Shown piece by piece: positions 1-11,665 of a DNA stretch of 64,000 nucleotides (positions are counted from its first letter, which is position 1; every line of letters starts with the position of its first letter). The stretch spans positions 8,055,392 to 8,119,391 of the forward strand of contig LR746265.1 in NCBI GenBank assembly GCA_902729315.2. The letters run 5' to 3'. This DNA is from Spirodela intermedia. Taxonomy: Eukaryota > Streptophyta > Magnoliopsida > Alismatales > Araceae. A program made the position numbers and the translations under genes. Below the pieces are notes generated by a model. It did no database searches, had not been told where the DNA came from, and saw nothing but the letters and a program-made list of their open reading frames with translations.

Positions 1-1081
1 TTTCTTTCTCCACACATTTCTCTACCCATTTAAGTCATTTGTGATATAATTAATTAAATCGACCCAATGGGCCTCTTATTGGGCTTCCTTAATGGGTTTT
101 AGAATGCCCCTAGAAGGCAAGATATATTTTGAGAATATTCTGAAAAATGACCAAAAATCAGGGAAACAAATTTGTCTTCAAAACTGTGACTCTAATAATT
201 AAATTATGTTTTTAAATATAATTTTAATATATTTAAGGATAAAATTCTCAAGTGAAACATAGAATTGTATAATAAAAGAATATTCAAATACAAACATGCT
301 ATAATATATACAGAAATTATAAATGAGGAATGAATTTCGTGAAATTGATCTAGAATATATTTTATCTGATTTCACATTAAATCTCTATTATTTAGCATGA
401 ATGAATACATAAAATACGATAATTATGGATTGCTTTTCTCATAAAAATGGTGTATTATCAGGTATCAATCGATTGGACTCTCCCAATTGCGGACAAGTTC
501 TTGCATCCTGATTTGGAAGGTCTCACATGTGTACTATTTAGGATGAGGATTATAATAGAAAAGTCATCATAAATTTCTGAAATGAGAGCCTTATGAGTAT
601 ATGTGAGCAAAATAAATTTTTGGTTGATGAGGAAACATCATGGTGATCCTTATAGAGATTCCAAAGACAATTCCAAATTGATTCTGGGTCCCTTGTGGTG
701 ATGCTATTGTATCAAGATATATTAGAGATGTACATCTAATTTATCATCTGGTTCACACCAAAATGGAATGCTGAGGTGAGTGTTTAGGTCATCAAAAGTG
801 AAGATTAATTTCAGCTTCTACTTTATATCATTTGAAGGGCTGGTAATGGCTTCATTTTGATTTCTGGATGTGGGCATTTTCTCACATATTCTCTCGTGTT
901 TCTCATTAGTCTATTATACTCTCGTGGATCACATAATCTACATTCTTCCACCAGCCAAATGTAAACTCACAGCATTGTTCTTATGGCATTCATCTCAGGC
1001 CCTAAAAATTAACTGCTGGAGATAGTATAACCTGAGATCAATTTTCTCATCTCAAAAAGTCCAGGGACACCATCTCTAAAA
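1..1081. other. AT-rich intergenic DNA, no gene seen
   Basis: The stretch is AT-rich with dense stops in all frames. The longest readable pieces, around 440-800, give no protein I recognise. No repeat boundary or RNA gene is visible. Confidence 0.5.
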
Positions 1082-1870
1082 TGTTAATTCTCCTGGCCTC
1101 ATCATCTTCTTCCTCTTGGATCAAGCATCCTTCCATAGGTGCTGAGGTCCTATGCCTCACGAAGTCTTGGGAGGTGGTCAACTATTAGGGCTTCACGAAC
1201 TCAAGGGTGCCTACACATTGGTGAAGATGATGCCAGAAGTTGATCGGTGGTTGTAATGCCTTGTGAGGCCGATAGGTGGGCCCCATCCAAACTGCACCTG
1301 CCCAGCGGACGCCCATGCGGGGGTCTTCTCCTACACCTGCCGGCTGACAGATTGTTCGTCTTCAAGCCCTCTTTGGCACCAGTGTACTACAACATAAGAT
1401 CTGTAGACGATTGTGGGATAATAAGTATTGGAATTTGGTTAAAATTTCGTAGGAAAATGGAGACAAGAAGATGATGTTATTGTTGTGTTGTTTATTTTAT
1501 GAAAATATTTATTTTCTGTGTTTTTCAAGAGTGGGTGCTTAGTATGTGAATATATTTGAGTGGGGCATCATATAAATAAAGTGCATGACTCTTGGACTTG
1601 GGTTAAATGTCACAGAAAAAAATAGAAAAGATGAGGACTTTATTGCTGTGTTGTTTATTTTATGAAATAATTTCTCATGTATTTTTTCAGGAGTAGGTGC
1701 TTAGTTTATGAAGGTATTTTTGGGGAGCATTAATTAATAAAGTGGATAATTATTGGACTTAGGTTAAAAGGCCACAATGGGGAAAAGATGAGGACTTTAT
1801 TGTTGTGTTCTTTACTTCATGAAAACAATATTTTTGTGTGTTTTCTCAGGAATCCGGTCAGAGTTTACTA
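1082..1870 (+). repeat. Module A, copy 1 (segmental repeat)
   Basis: This block matches 47460-48180 over most of its length. Shared landmarks are CTTCCTCTTGGATCAA, GGGAGGTGGTCAACTATTAG and AAACTGCACCTGCC. The left half is a GC-rich patch (about 1110-1400) and the right half consists of short tandem units. The two copies differ by many substitutions and small indels, so the duplication is old. The patch keeps about 30 codons in a comparable frame in both copies, but no protein family is recognisable. Confidence 0.75.
1449..1868 (+). repeat. Tandem ~162-bp repeat, about 2.6 units
   Basis: Successive units start near 1449, 1610 and 1771. Each has the order AAGATGAGGACTTTATTG, TTGTTTATTTTATGAAA, AGGAGTAGGTGCTTAGT, then a TTGGACTTGGGTTAAA-like end. 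Related units recur at 47840-48170 and as a single degenerate unit near 59010-59090. Confidence 0.7.
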
Positions 1871-2039
1871 CATATGCTTAGTGTGTGTTTGTGTTGGGTG
1901 GGAGTCAATTTTCAGGAGTATGTTTTTTATGAAAATATTTTATTTTGCCTATGCTTGTTGTGCCTAACCTTATATCCCTGATCAGTTTATTCATTTCAAG
2001 CAGGAATATTGATTGCTTTAGTGTTGAGGGATTTTCTCT

Positions 2040-2600
2040 TACTATTGAGTTTTGGTCAATAATCAATCATCTAAATCATCCGAATTTATAATTCTACTAT
2101 TTTGAATTATCCAAATTATTCTTCCATGAATTTTTTCATCATGTATGATCTACGTCTACTATAATTCTAAAACAAATTAGGCAGCTAGAACAAAGAAAAA
2201 TATGATCTACGTCTACTATAAATATGTATGTATGTTTTGTTTAAATTTTGGAGTATAATGTTCATCAGGTTATGAACACTGCTGGACTAATTTCAGCAGT
2301 TACCATGAAATTGCATAGTGGATTTGGAGCCTTGGCATTTACTCTCACTGATATATTTGGCATACTGTGCTTCCTTGACATAATTAAAAATCTAAACCCT
2401 GATCTTGGCTTAATTTATGTGAGTGACAGTAAAACTCAAAGTCGTCACCTATACTTGCTTACATGCTGCATTATGAAACATGGATTAGAGATTCACATAT
2501 AAAAGCTATATAATTAACCTACATCTATGATAGTAGATGGCTGGCAGTACTTGTATCGACAAGAATTTTGCATCAATGTTTGTGATGTCAATGATGGCTC
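2040..2600 (+). repeat. Module A, distal part, copy 1
   Basis: It aligns with 58585-58985 through AAAACAAATTAGGC, GGAGCCTTGGCATTTACTCT, CTATACTTGCTTACATGCTG and AAACATGGATTAGAGATTC. The small ORF at 2248-2502 falls inside but is not conserved as a frame in the other copy, so I treat the block as non-coding repeat. Confidence 0.65.
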
Positions 2601-2944
2601 TATAATTTTTCAGATGTTATATGTGGATTCGAGTATGATCTAGTGCAAAGCTGGCATGAGAGTACAAAGTTTAGTTTGGAACATAGCTGGATGTTTTAGA
2701 GAAGAGACCTAGAACATGGTAGAACATATTATATCTAAGTGAGAGAGGGTGTGTAGAACATGGTAGCCATGGTCCCTTATCTCTTACATGTGATCAATCG
2801 TATATAGTTGGCACAGGTTGCCCTTTAAGGTAGATCTTTTAAGAAAGAACCATGTATTTTTCTGACTAACACAAACATAACCACACTTCACAAGATTGTA
2901 TTTGCTCAAGCTCACAACAAGGAGTACAGTAGACATGAGATCTG
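2601..2944. other. Gap 3' of the lectin gene, nothing recognised
   Basis: AT-rich sequence between module A and the lectin 3' end. I see no ORF or repeat of note. Confidence 0.4.
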
Positions 2945-2952
2945 ATGTACCT

Positions 2953-3010
2953 GTTTATTATTTCTTTCGAAAGGACTAGTAGAAGTAGAAGTAGTAGTAG
3001 TGGTAGTAGT
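2953..3010 (-). promoter_or_regulatory. Lectin 3' UTR: poly(A) signal and trinucleotide repeat
   Basis: On the minus strand an AATAAA hexamer (plus 2953-2958) lies about 52 nt past the lectin stop codon, a usual distance for a plant poly(A) signal. Between stop and signal is an imperfect AGT/ACT trinucleotide tract (plus 2970-3010). Confidence 0.55.
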
Positions 3011-3493
3011 TTAAGGCTTTTTGACCGGCACACCTACAGGAGTGGAAGATGCGTTCTTAAGGGGTGCTACGGTCACCCCTGCACCAAATATGTTGGTGCC
3101 TGTTGCCCAGATTGCCCTCGACTGGCCGTTGTAGATGACAAGATTGCGGTCACGTTGGAGGACGAGCACGTAATTTCCGAAGCCAAAGTTGGTGTTGCTC
3201 GCCCACACTGGACGTCCACCAGTGTATATGACGAAGTTCCCATCCGTCTGCATTGCGGCGCGGCAATTCGTTCCCTTGCCAAATGTACGAGAAGACCACA
3301 CGGCACCTCCATCGTATAACACCAGGTTGCAGTCGTTCTGCATAACAAGAGTGAATCTCCCAGTTTCCAGGTATTGGGGAGCAAAGAGGGTCTGTCCGGC
3401 ACGGAGCTCGCTCCTGGCCAAGCATGGTGAAAAGATAAGACATAGGAAGATTAAGAGTAGAAAGGGGAGGGGAATCAGATTTCTTGCCACCAT
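3011..3493 (-). CDS. GNA-type mannose-binding lectin
   Basis: The gene encodes 160 residues in one exon. Residues 1-26 form a secretory signal peptide (a leucine/isoleucine-rich core ending in CLARS). The mature part is one bulb-type (GNA/B_lectin) domain with three QxDxNxVxY mannose sites: QNDCNLVLY, QTDGNFVIY and QRDRNLVIY. All key residues are present, so sugar binding should be intact. A hydrophilic tail of about 25 residues follows the last beta-prism strand, like the C-terminal propeptide removed from monocot lectins. These proteins are usually vacuolar or secreted and act in storage and defence. The start codon has A at -3 and G at +4. A TATA box lies about 90 bp upstream and a poly(A) signal about 50 bp downstream. 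It is clearly more GC-rich than its surroundings, as is common for monocot genes. I am confident of the family, not of the sugar specificity. Confidence 0.93.
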   Translation of the reverse strand: MVARNLIPLPFLLLIFLCLIFSPCLARSELRAGQTLFAPQYLETGRFTLVMQNDCNLVLYDGGAVWSSRTFGKGTNCRAAMQTDGNFVIYTGGRPVWASNTNFGFGNYVLVLQRDRNLVIYNGQSRAIWATGTNIFGAGVTVAPLKNASSTPVGVPVKKP

Positions 3494-3579
3494 CGTTGCC
3501 CAGACCAGAGGAACAAGAAAGCAATGCTTCTCTCGTCTGAACTAGAGTTGGTGCAGGAACACCCCGTGATGAAACTATC

Positions 3580-3589
3580 TATTTATAGG
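3580..3589 (-). promoter_or_regulatory. Lectin TATA box
   Basis: On the minus strand the sequence reads CTATAAATAG, 87-96 nt upstream of the lectin ATG. This places the transcription start near 3550 and gives a leader of about 50-60 nt. No upstream ATG is seen in that leader. Confidence 0.7.
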
Positions 3590-5414
3590 AAAGACATTGT
3601 GCCTTCCGATGGAAGCCTGGAAGGTGGTGTAACGTTCTTCTCGACCAGTCAAGCAAGTGAGGAGATAAGGATAAGTGTGTCAAAAAAGATGAAATACTGT
3701 TCACATTTGTTTGACTGTGGATTCATTGGAGAAGTATTCAATGCTAGTTGATGCACAGGACGAAAAATGTCGCCTTTTATGTTCTATTGGACTGCATGAC
3801 TTATTCAATATCCCATCTATGAGAAATTCAATTATCAATTGCAGATTACAAGCTGAAGACAAGGAAGTGGCAGCGGTAGATGCCCATAATACTTTGGAGT
3901 GCTAATAAAGTCTTTTCATAAATGGAAAGTATACTTTGCTAGAAAGAAGTAATAAAATGAACTTACGTGAATTCGGGCTGCAAAGTTATTAGAATTTAAA
4001 AGGGGCACAATTTTTTTTATCAATATATTCTTATTTACATGATCATTTGAGTAAAGTGGAAAAACTAGTTTATGCTTGACATGGATTGTTCAATGATAAA
4101 ATGAGATTGGCCTCAAAGGTTAGTACCCCTGAACTCTCCCTTTTCCATATTACTTTTATATGTTTTCATCAGAAAATCACTAATGATAAGAAGAATAGTA
4201 ATCAAAATAATTAGCAAAGGAATATAAAGACTTACACTCTACAAAAAGCACCTACAAGACTCAAATAACAAAAAACTAATGTTACCCTCAATAGACAATG
4301 GCTCACCTATTATTAGGTGCACCTAATTTAATTATGGGAATAGAAATAAGACCATATAAAGTGCAATTCATATCAGATTATAATTTTTAAATTATGGGAA
4401 TATAACTACGATCATACACTATATTGTATTGTTCTAAAGAATGTAAAAATTATGACTGATTTATTAATTTTTTGCTCACCATGGTCTGCCTTGAACAGTC
4501 ATTGCATTTGACAAGAGCATTCTTCTTGTGAGTTCATCGATCAACTTCTGATATATGAGGTATGCTCACTCACATGCTTCCATCAATTTTTTCTTGGGCT
4601 TATTTCTGAATAATTTAGGAGAATTTTCGTGAAATGTGGCACAAATTATCACTGCTTTCTAATTTTGTTCACATTCTTTGTATCCTAAAAAAAACTCTTC
4701 TGTGCACATGAAAATGCAATCTTTTGCCTGTGTTCCCTTTGGGTGTGTTCCAAGTCATTAGTCTCAATTGTTACTCTCCAAGATGTCTATTATATTAATC
4801 GATATCATGATAACGTTCCAATTAGTTCATATCACTCTCCCTCCCCATGTCTCTTCTTCAGATATTGTTTAGAGCAGAAATATTCCGCTCTTCTAGGGGC
4901 CAAGTCACTGCAGGTTTGTTCTTAGTTTGCTTAGAAAGAGGCCCTTTTGCTTTTCTGGAAGAAATTCAATTTAAGGAGGGCTATTATAATTTTTACATTC
5001 ATATGTAGGCCCTTTATGCATTCTAAATTGGATGACCTCTTACCATAAATAAAATATTATATTTGTAATATGATATAATTCCGATTTACAGGGAGAGGAA
5101 TTTACCAGGTTTTCTTGTTGTATCAAAAACTCAAATTGTATTGTTTCGTATATACATGTATGTATTATAATTTGACAGTCTCTTTTAATGTTTCTATTAT
5201 TTCTTCTTGCTATTGAACGGTAGGTGCAGTCGCTGACTCGGACAGGGTGCCTATTTCTTCTTGTTTGTCTTCGCGTTGGATGATGGATGATAATGTGTTT
5301 AAGTTGAAGATGTTAATAGCTCTGGCCCACACTGACTTCGAGGCAACTAGTGGCCAGCCCTCCTTTTCCACCCATCTATAAGATCGATAGATAGATAGAG
5401 ACAGAGCCTGGCAA

Positions 5415-5417
<3 letters not shown>

Positions 5418-5465
<48 letters not shown>

Positions 5466-5487
5466 GAGGGAGAGAGAGAGAGAGAGT
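5418..5487. repeat. (TA)n followed by (GA)n microsatellite
   Basis: About 43 bp of alternating TA (5419-5461) run straight into a GA tract of about 25 bp, inside unit 1 of the 470-bp repeat. Confidence 0.9.
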
Positions 5488-5903
5488 AAAAGGGGGATGG
5501 TTATGAGGCAGCTACGTCATGAGAGAAAACACGCTTTGGACTTTTGGGTGATGTTTTTTGGGCTTGATTCTGATGCCTGATAAGCCAAATCAGCCTAAGT
5601 TTTGCATTTATGGGCTCTTTCATATGTACATCTATATATTAGAATTTCTTGATTTGACAATCTCTTCTAATGTTTCTATTATTTCTTCTTGCTATTGAAA
5701 GGTAGGTGCAGTCGTTGACCAGGACATGGTGCCTATTTCTTCGTCTTTCTTCCCATTGAATGATGGACAATAATGCTGCTAAGTTGAAGATGTCAATAGT
5801 TCTGACCCGCACTGACATCATGGTAACTAGTGGCCTGCCCTCCTTTCTCACCCATCAGTAAGATCGATAGATAGATACAAGATACATAGAGACAAAGGCA
5901 TAG

Positions 5904-5955
5904 CGAGAGAGAGACAGAGACAGAGAGAGACAGAGAGAGACAGAGAGAGAGAGGA

Positions 5956-6005
<50 letters not shown>
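5904..6005. repeat. (GA)n microsatellite
   Basis: About 100 bp of GA with scattered C interruptions, inside unit 2 of the 470-bp repeat. It matches the expanded tract at 46230-46408. Confidence 0.9.
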
Positions 6006-7780
6006 ATAACAAGGGGGATGGTTAAGAGACAGCTATGTAGTGAGAGAAAACACGCTTTGAGCTTTTGGGTGATGTCTATTGGGCTTGATTCCGATGCCTA
6101 ATACAAGCAAAATCGGCCCAAGTTTTGCATTTATGGTCTCTTTCATATATACATCTATATATTAGAATTTCTTGATTTGACAATCTCTTCTAATGTTTCT
6201 ATTCTTTCTTCTTGCTATTGAAAGGTAGGTGAAGTTGTTGACCAGGACATAGTGCCTATTTCTTCTTGCCTGCCTTCACATTGGATGCTGGACGATGCTC
6301 CTCAATTGAAGATGTCAATGGCTTTGACTCAGACTCACATCAGGTCAACTAATGGCCAGCCCTCCTTTTCCACCCATTTGTAGGATAGAAAGATAGAGAT
6401 AGAGATAGAGATATAGGTTGAGAGCGAGTAAGTAAGAGGGGGATGGTCATGAGACAGCAACGTAGTGAGAGAAAACATGCTTTGGACTTTTGGGTGATGT
6501 TTAATGGGCTCGATTATGATGCCTAATACAAGCAAAATCAACTCAAGTTTTGCTTTGAACTTATTGATCGACACTGCTAATTGAGGCATGTATATTTTTT
6601 GCTTTAATGGGCCTGGGGTTATGGGCTTTATGAAGTCCACTTCTAGCCCACCTCTCATATGGGGAATGAGAGAGTGTGGGGGTCAATGGTATAAATATCA
6701 GTGGAGTGCAGAAAAAGATCAACAAACTTCCAATCGACTATTAAAATATCATCCTCTTCAGCCACATAAGGCTCATATATGGATCAAATTATCTTTAGCC
6801 TCTTGAGCCCCTTTAACATTCCAATTGAAGCCATTTTCCATGCATTGGTTGATTATAGGCCACTTTTAGAGTGATGGCTTTTGAGGTTTAGTAGTATCAA
6901 AACTAGGCGTTATTTTAAATATTTTGCACCATACTTGAGCTAAGAGGGGCTGACTGTGTGTATACCCCTTCATATATTATTTATTGATAAATAGAAAATC
7001 TATTAGAATAAACATGAGTATAGAGGGAAATATAAGAAAATAAACATAATTGGAAACAATTATAGGCAAAATCATGGGAATTTGACAATGGACATATCAG
7101 GTTTTTACTAGAGTATTATGTGTTCTCTTTGATGTTGACATGGTTTGGGTAGATCCTGACTGTGGCACATTGGACGAGGCTTTAATACTAGTAAGAGACT
7201 GACTAGTATTCTAGAAATATGTGCACACATCACTCCAAACTACTCACTAGATGTTGTCCTGACTTGAGTAAGCATATTTAGTATTGAAGAATAGGATGCC
7301 AAATTTAGTTATAGTTCAGATCATTTAGATGCAAGTGTGTTATTCTATGAAATGGGAGAGAAGAACTAGAAAAATTAATCATGGTATTGACAAATGAGTC
7401 CTTAGATATTTTGAAAAATCAAAAGTCTATGAAATCTATAATAAGAACACTTTTGCTAGAGCGTTTACTCATATAAACTTTATAGAAAAATTGAAATCAC
7501 AAAAGAACATTCCAAATGAAGATGAAAGTAATGAGCTATTAAAAATGATTGAAAATAAGAAACAAGAGAGTTAACTTTATCATTTACTTTCCAAATACAA
7601 CATATGAACATGAATAATGTATTTTCTGAGATAGAGTGGGTAAATACAATGAATGAGGAGTTCAAATAATTCATGTTCAATAATGTTTGATGTATAATTA
7701 AAATAATTAATAATAAAACTAAATGAGTCTTTTGAAACTAAATGACAAGTGGTAGTTAAGATATAAGGCTAGGTTCGTTG

Positions 7781-10440
7781 ATGAACTTGAATTGGAGGTT
7801 AAATATGTCATCATGATGCAACCAAGTTCATGTAAATAATATTTATAAAACCTCACTCTTCTATTTAGGATAAGGGTTGATCCTCAAGTAGTGTGGGTAA
7901 TAAGAGTATGAATTCTACTTATTTTATTTCTTATATAGAGATATATATATACATGTGAGATTGTGAAGGACGGAATTAAATATAAATAGGTGAAGATAAG
8001 AGCCATGAAAAGCATGACAAAGGGGAGAGAATGAATCTAATGCAATGAAATGATGGAATAAATGATAAAATTAGTTCGAATTAAAAATTAATATATCAAT
8101 AGAAAGGATTACAAGGACAACCCAAATCTAGATCTTGCACAAACCTCATTATGTGCCAATCTTAAGCCAAGTGATGCTCAATCCGTGATGATCTTGATGT
8201 GCTCTAAGTAATCTCTTCTCCACAATGATCTTGGGCACGAGAATGTCATTGATTAGGCCTTGATTTTCCTCTTGTTTCCTTTGGTTAGCCACTACTAGAG
8301 AGAGAGTCAAAAAGTATCCTTCAAAAGAGGGCCGAGATGCTTTAATCCTCTCGAGAGTTAGGCCCCTCCAATAGATGGTTAAGATTAATAACTAACTCTC
8401 TTGGTGGATGACTTAGATCATTCCATGAGGATGGTGCTCTAAGATAGATGACTTAGATCTCATTTCTTGATAGCCTTTTTAAGTCCAAATATGCTAGGCC
8501 AAAGTGACACCCTTTTTAAGGCCCATAAATATATTAGGCCACCCCTCTCTATAAGACTTGACCTTTTCATTGGGCTGAAGGCTTGGGCTTTTTTAATTAC
8601 TTCTAACTCATAATAAGAACTTGCCTAAGTACTTACAATTAAATAATTATCAAGAAAATGTGAAAAAATCACCACTTGACTTCATAAAAGTCAAGTGAGG
8701 TTAGTCTCATAATATAAATAAAACAAATAAAATAATATATATTAGGATTTAAATGATAAAATATTATAAATGTCATAAAGAATTGGTAACACATGTATAA
8801 TTATATTATTTACTCATTAATTAGCATCTATATATAAGATATTAATACATAGATGTAACTAATAATTTATAATTATCATTCATCTATCATGATTATGTTT
8901 AATAAAAATGTGCTAATTATGAAGAAACTTATATGTTGGTAACTAGGTTCAATGTAATTTGGATTCTTATTGTATTTATGTTCAGAAATAATTTCAAATT
9001 ATATCAAATTGATGAGAGAAACACACTTCTAAATTAACTTAGTAAATAATAAGTATATATGAAAAAATGTCTTAACTTTGAGAGTGTATAAGTTGAAGAA
9101 AATCCCATAAGTTCAGTGTGACAAATTGAATTCTTTGATGGTATAAAATAAACTTTAAAAAGGAAATAGGGTAATAAACGTTTATAAAATACAAAAGCAA
9201 TGATATTTTAATCATGCATATATATGTTGATGATTTTATAATTACAGCAAGTAACAAGATCTTGTACAATGAATTCTATTTATTGGTAAGAAACGAAATT
9301 TGAGATGAATATGATGGAAGAGTTAAATTTCTTTCTTGATTCATAAATGAAATGATTATAAAATAAAAATTTCATATTTAAATATATATATATATGTGGA
9401 CTAGTTGAGAAATACAAAAGAAAATTTTTAAATAACAAGAAAACTTTCATGGGTACAAATTCTAAAATTGACTTAGAAGAGAAAAAAATAACTAGAAAAT
9501 TATACAGAGTAATCTTTAAATATTTATTATATTTAACTACTACTACTACTAAATTTGAGAGCATTCCAAAAGATCACACCGTGCATATGTTTATATATTT
9601 TTTAGATATTTAATTAGAATAAAGGTTTATGAAAGTGGATCATTGATAGAAGAACTCAAGTGAATCATGGATATTCTTATGTAATGTTAATTTTTTTAGG
9701 CTTCTTTGAAAAACAATTCAGTTAGATTGTTTGCAATAGATGTTGAATATATGCTATCTAGTAATTGTTGTACACAAGTTCTTTAGATCAAGTATCAATC
9801 AGACTATACACTAAAATTAGAAAATAAACCAATATATAGTGACAAACAAGTCTACAAACTTAGTAAAAAAAATTCTAACATATACTCTAGAATGAAATAT
9901 AGTGAAATTATATCACATTTTAATATAAATAAAATATAAAAGCACAAATTAAGTGAACTTCATTGAGGCATAAAAAAATTAGAGATATTTTTACTATTCT
10001 CCTATTAGGATATCTATTTAATTTAGTCGTGCATGAATTTAAAAAGCACAAATTAGGTGATGTTTATTTTATTTAATTGATATTTGAATGAATCTATTAT
10101 GTTGAATTTATCATTGAATTTATTTGAACTCCACTAATGATATCACACTTCACAAAGCTGAATTTAATGTGAATTTTTAAGTGATGTCTATTGTAGTTAT
10201 TTTCTTCGAAAGTCCATATAGCTGATATGTTTGTAGTATGTCTTCACACATGTTGACACATATCAAGAGATGGAAGTTCAGATTTTATGATATTATCAAA
10301 TTAAGGAATTTGAAAATATATTAAATATTATTTCAAATTTTAAACATAATAAAATTTATATTTTACCTTAACAAAAGAGTTGAAAACTCTTCACTAAAAA
10401 TATTTTCATTCTTTTTTATTATCTCATATCTAATTCACTC
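7781..10440. other. AT-rich DNA, no gene seen
   Basis: Only short accidental ORFs occur. One small block at 8916-8970 (ATTATGAAGAAACTTATATG) matches 47417-47467, which lies right after module B in the second copy. So about 1.1 kb is either inserted here or deleted there. Nothing else is recognisable. Confidence 0.5.
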
Positions 10441-10800
10441 ATTGCATATTTTCTTCTCTTATAATTACAAGAGGAAATTCTAAATCTATTAGTTGATACT
10501 TTGGGTTGTCTTCTGCATACTTTTCAAATCAAGGTCTTGCCATTTGATAAAAACTTTGATGTCGTGGACCTTGTTAGACAAAGAAAGCATTTGATGGTGC
10601 CATGGTTAGCATAATATCTCTATCCAACATAAGTTCTTGAGTTGAAATCGGAGAAGAATCAATAGACCACTTCAATTGTGGGGCATGAAATATCAAGTCA
10701 ATGCCCATAGTTGGAGGAAGAGTTAACTGATTTGTGATCAGGCCAATGTACTCTAGAATCTCAAAAGGACCAAAGAAGTGGCCTAGTTCACCTTGATTGA
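10441..10800 (-). pseudogene. Chromovirus-like integrase C-terminus/chromodomain remnant (Ty3/gypsy)
   Basis: Reading the minus strand from about 10797, one frame gives FFGPFEILEYIG, then LTLPP and a FHAPQLKWSI segment. This matches the order at the end of chromovirus integrases (YGPF.I..RIG, LPP, FHVSQLK). After a stop a second frame gives VFIKWQDL, and a third gives EDNPKYQLIDLE, as in the chromodomain that follows. At least two frameshifts and a stop make it a dead fragment. It is unrelated to the Athila-like elements further right. Confidence 0.55.
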
Positions 10801-11161
10801 TGAGAACTAACTAAAAAAGTGCTACTCTTTAATGTCTAATGATTTAATTAATCAATATTTACTTTTGTTTTATGATCATAAATCATTTGAATGGCTACAT
10901 GGATGAAAAAATGTGCTTGATTATAAATGAAAATTTATTCAACATTGATCTTATTTGTATTTCACTTCTATGATTTAAATTCTACTACATTCAAGAAATT
11001 CATTTAATCAATTTTCTCTACTAAATGATTATGACTTTAATAAGAATGATTGATGTCCAAGGTTTTAATCCTTGAAGTTAAGTTGTTATCTATCTTACTA
11101 AAATATGAACATAAATAATTATCAATAGAAAAAATTAAAATTAAATTTTCTATATGGTCGT
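10796..11161 (+). repeat. Module D, copy 1
   Basis: It matches 52577-52985 (GAGAACTAACTAAAAAAGTG, TGCTACTCTTTAATGTCTAA, AATGAAAATTTATTCAA). It ends exactly where the first LTR fragment begins. Confidence 0.6.
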
Positions 11162-11665
11162 TGATGTGACTTAGTCATTGTATAATAAGTCACATAAATT
11201 TAAAATTTATAAAACTAGAAAATACTAATTTTTAGATTTTTAAAAATATTTTAGAAAAAATAAATCAATTATAATTTGATAAAAGGTTTTAAAAATAATA
11301 CAAAATTTTCAAGTCAATCATAAGGATGTAAGATAAGATCACGAAATATTTCAAAATTTTCTTAGAAGAATATATTTTTTTATAATTTTTAGATTAAATG
11401 ATGAGTATATAATATTTTAAAAATTCACAAAAAAGGAAAATAAGGGTGCGGACATTATGATACATCAGTGCCTAATGAATGTGAATCAGGTGAAAATAGA
11501 GTTTCGCTTGGTGATTCTTATCTAAGCAATTGTAAATGATTTAATGAGTGAAATTAAGTTTTATAAAAGCTAGAAAAATCATAAATAATGAAAAAGAGTT
11601 TCAAAACTTGAAATCACACAAAGCATCACTAAATTAAGTAAAAAATAGTATTGAGAGCTGACCAC
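11162..11665 (-). mobile_element. Truncated Athila-like LTR fragment
   Basis: It starts with the family's terminal sequence TGATGTGACTTAGTCATTG and follows the LTR consensus seen at 12656, 14223, 32721 and 38426 for about 500 bp. It then stops without the ACTTATCA end. In the element's sense direction (minus) it is the last third of an LTR. Confidence 0.65.

Larger units (their letters stand above)
5171..6590 (+). repeat. Tandem ~470-bp unit, three copies, with embedded microsatellites
   Basis: Units start near 5171, 5660 and 6180 at TCTTCTAATGTTTCTATTAT-type sequence. Each continues with GAAAGGTAGGTGCAGTCGTT, GTGCCTATTTCTTC, an AAGTTGAAGATGTCAATAG block, CAGCCCTCCTTTTCCACCCA, a microsatellite, then GAGAGAAAACACGCTTTGG and TTTTGCATTTATGG. 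The third unit has almost no microsatellite and ends early. Unit order is kept in the second copy (45113-46700). On the minus strand a short open frame recurs in each unit, but stops and indels argue against a protein. Confidence 0.75.
3890..7780 (+). repeat. Module B, copy 1 (segmental repeat)
   Basis: It begins at ACTTTGGAGTGCTAATAAAG, a few hundred bases beyond the lectin promoter, and matches 44171-47400 almost end to end. A shorter, more diverged copy is at 51705-52170. Shared landmarks are the GAAGTAATAAAATGAACTTA stretch, AATGGCTCACCTATTATTA, GTTCCCTTTGGGTGTGTT, the 470-bp tandem units and AACTAAATGACAAGTG at the end. I see no protein gene inside. Confidence 0.75.

Noticed and set aside
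2945-3545. Plus-strand and alternative-frame ORFs over the lectin gene
   Set aside because: They are shadows. The minus-strand 3011-3493 frame alone has a signal peptide and three lectin motifs. The frame beginning at 3524 starts with TTG, not ATG, so it is not an upstream ORF.
5904-6005. Regularly spaced short repeats that could suggest a CRISPR array
   Set aside because: There are no unique spacers. It is a plain GA microsatellite in a plant nuclear genome.
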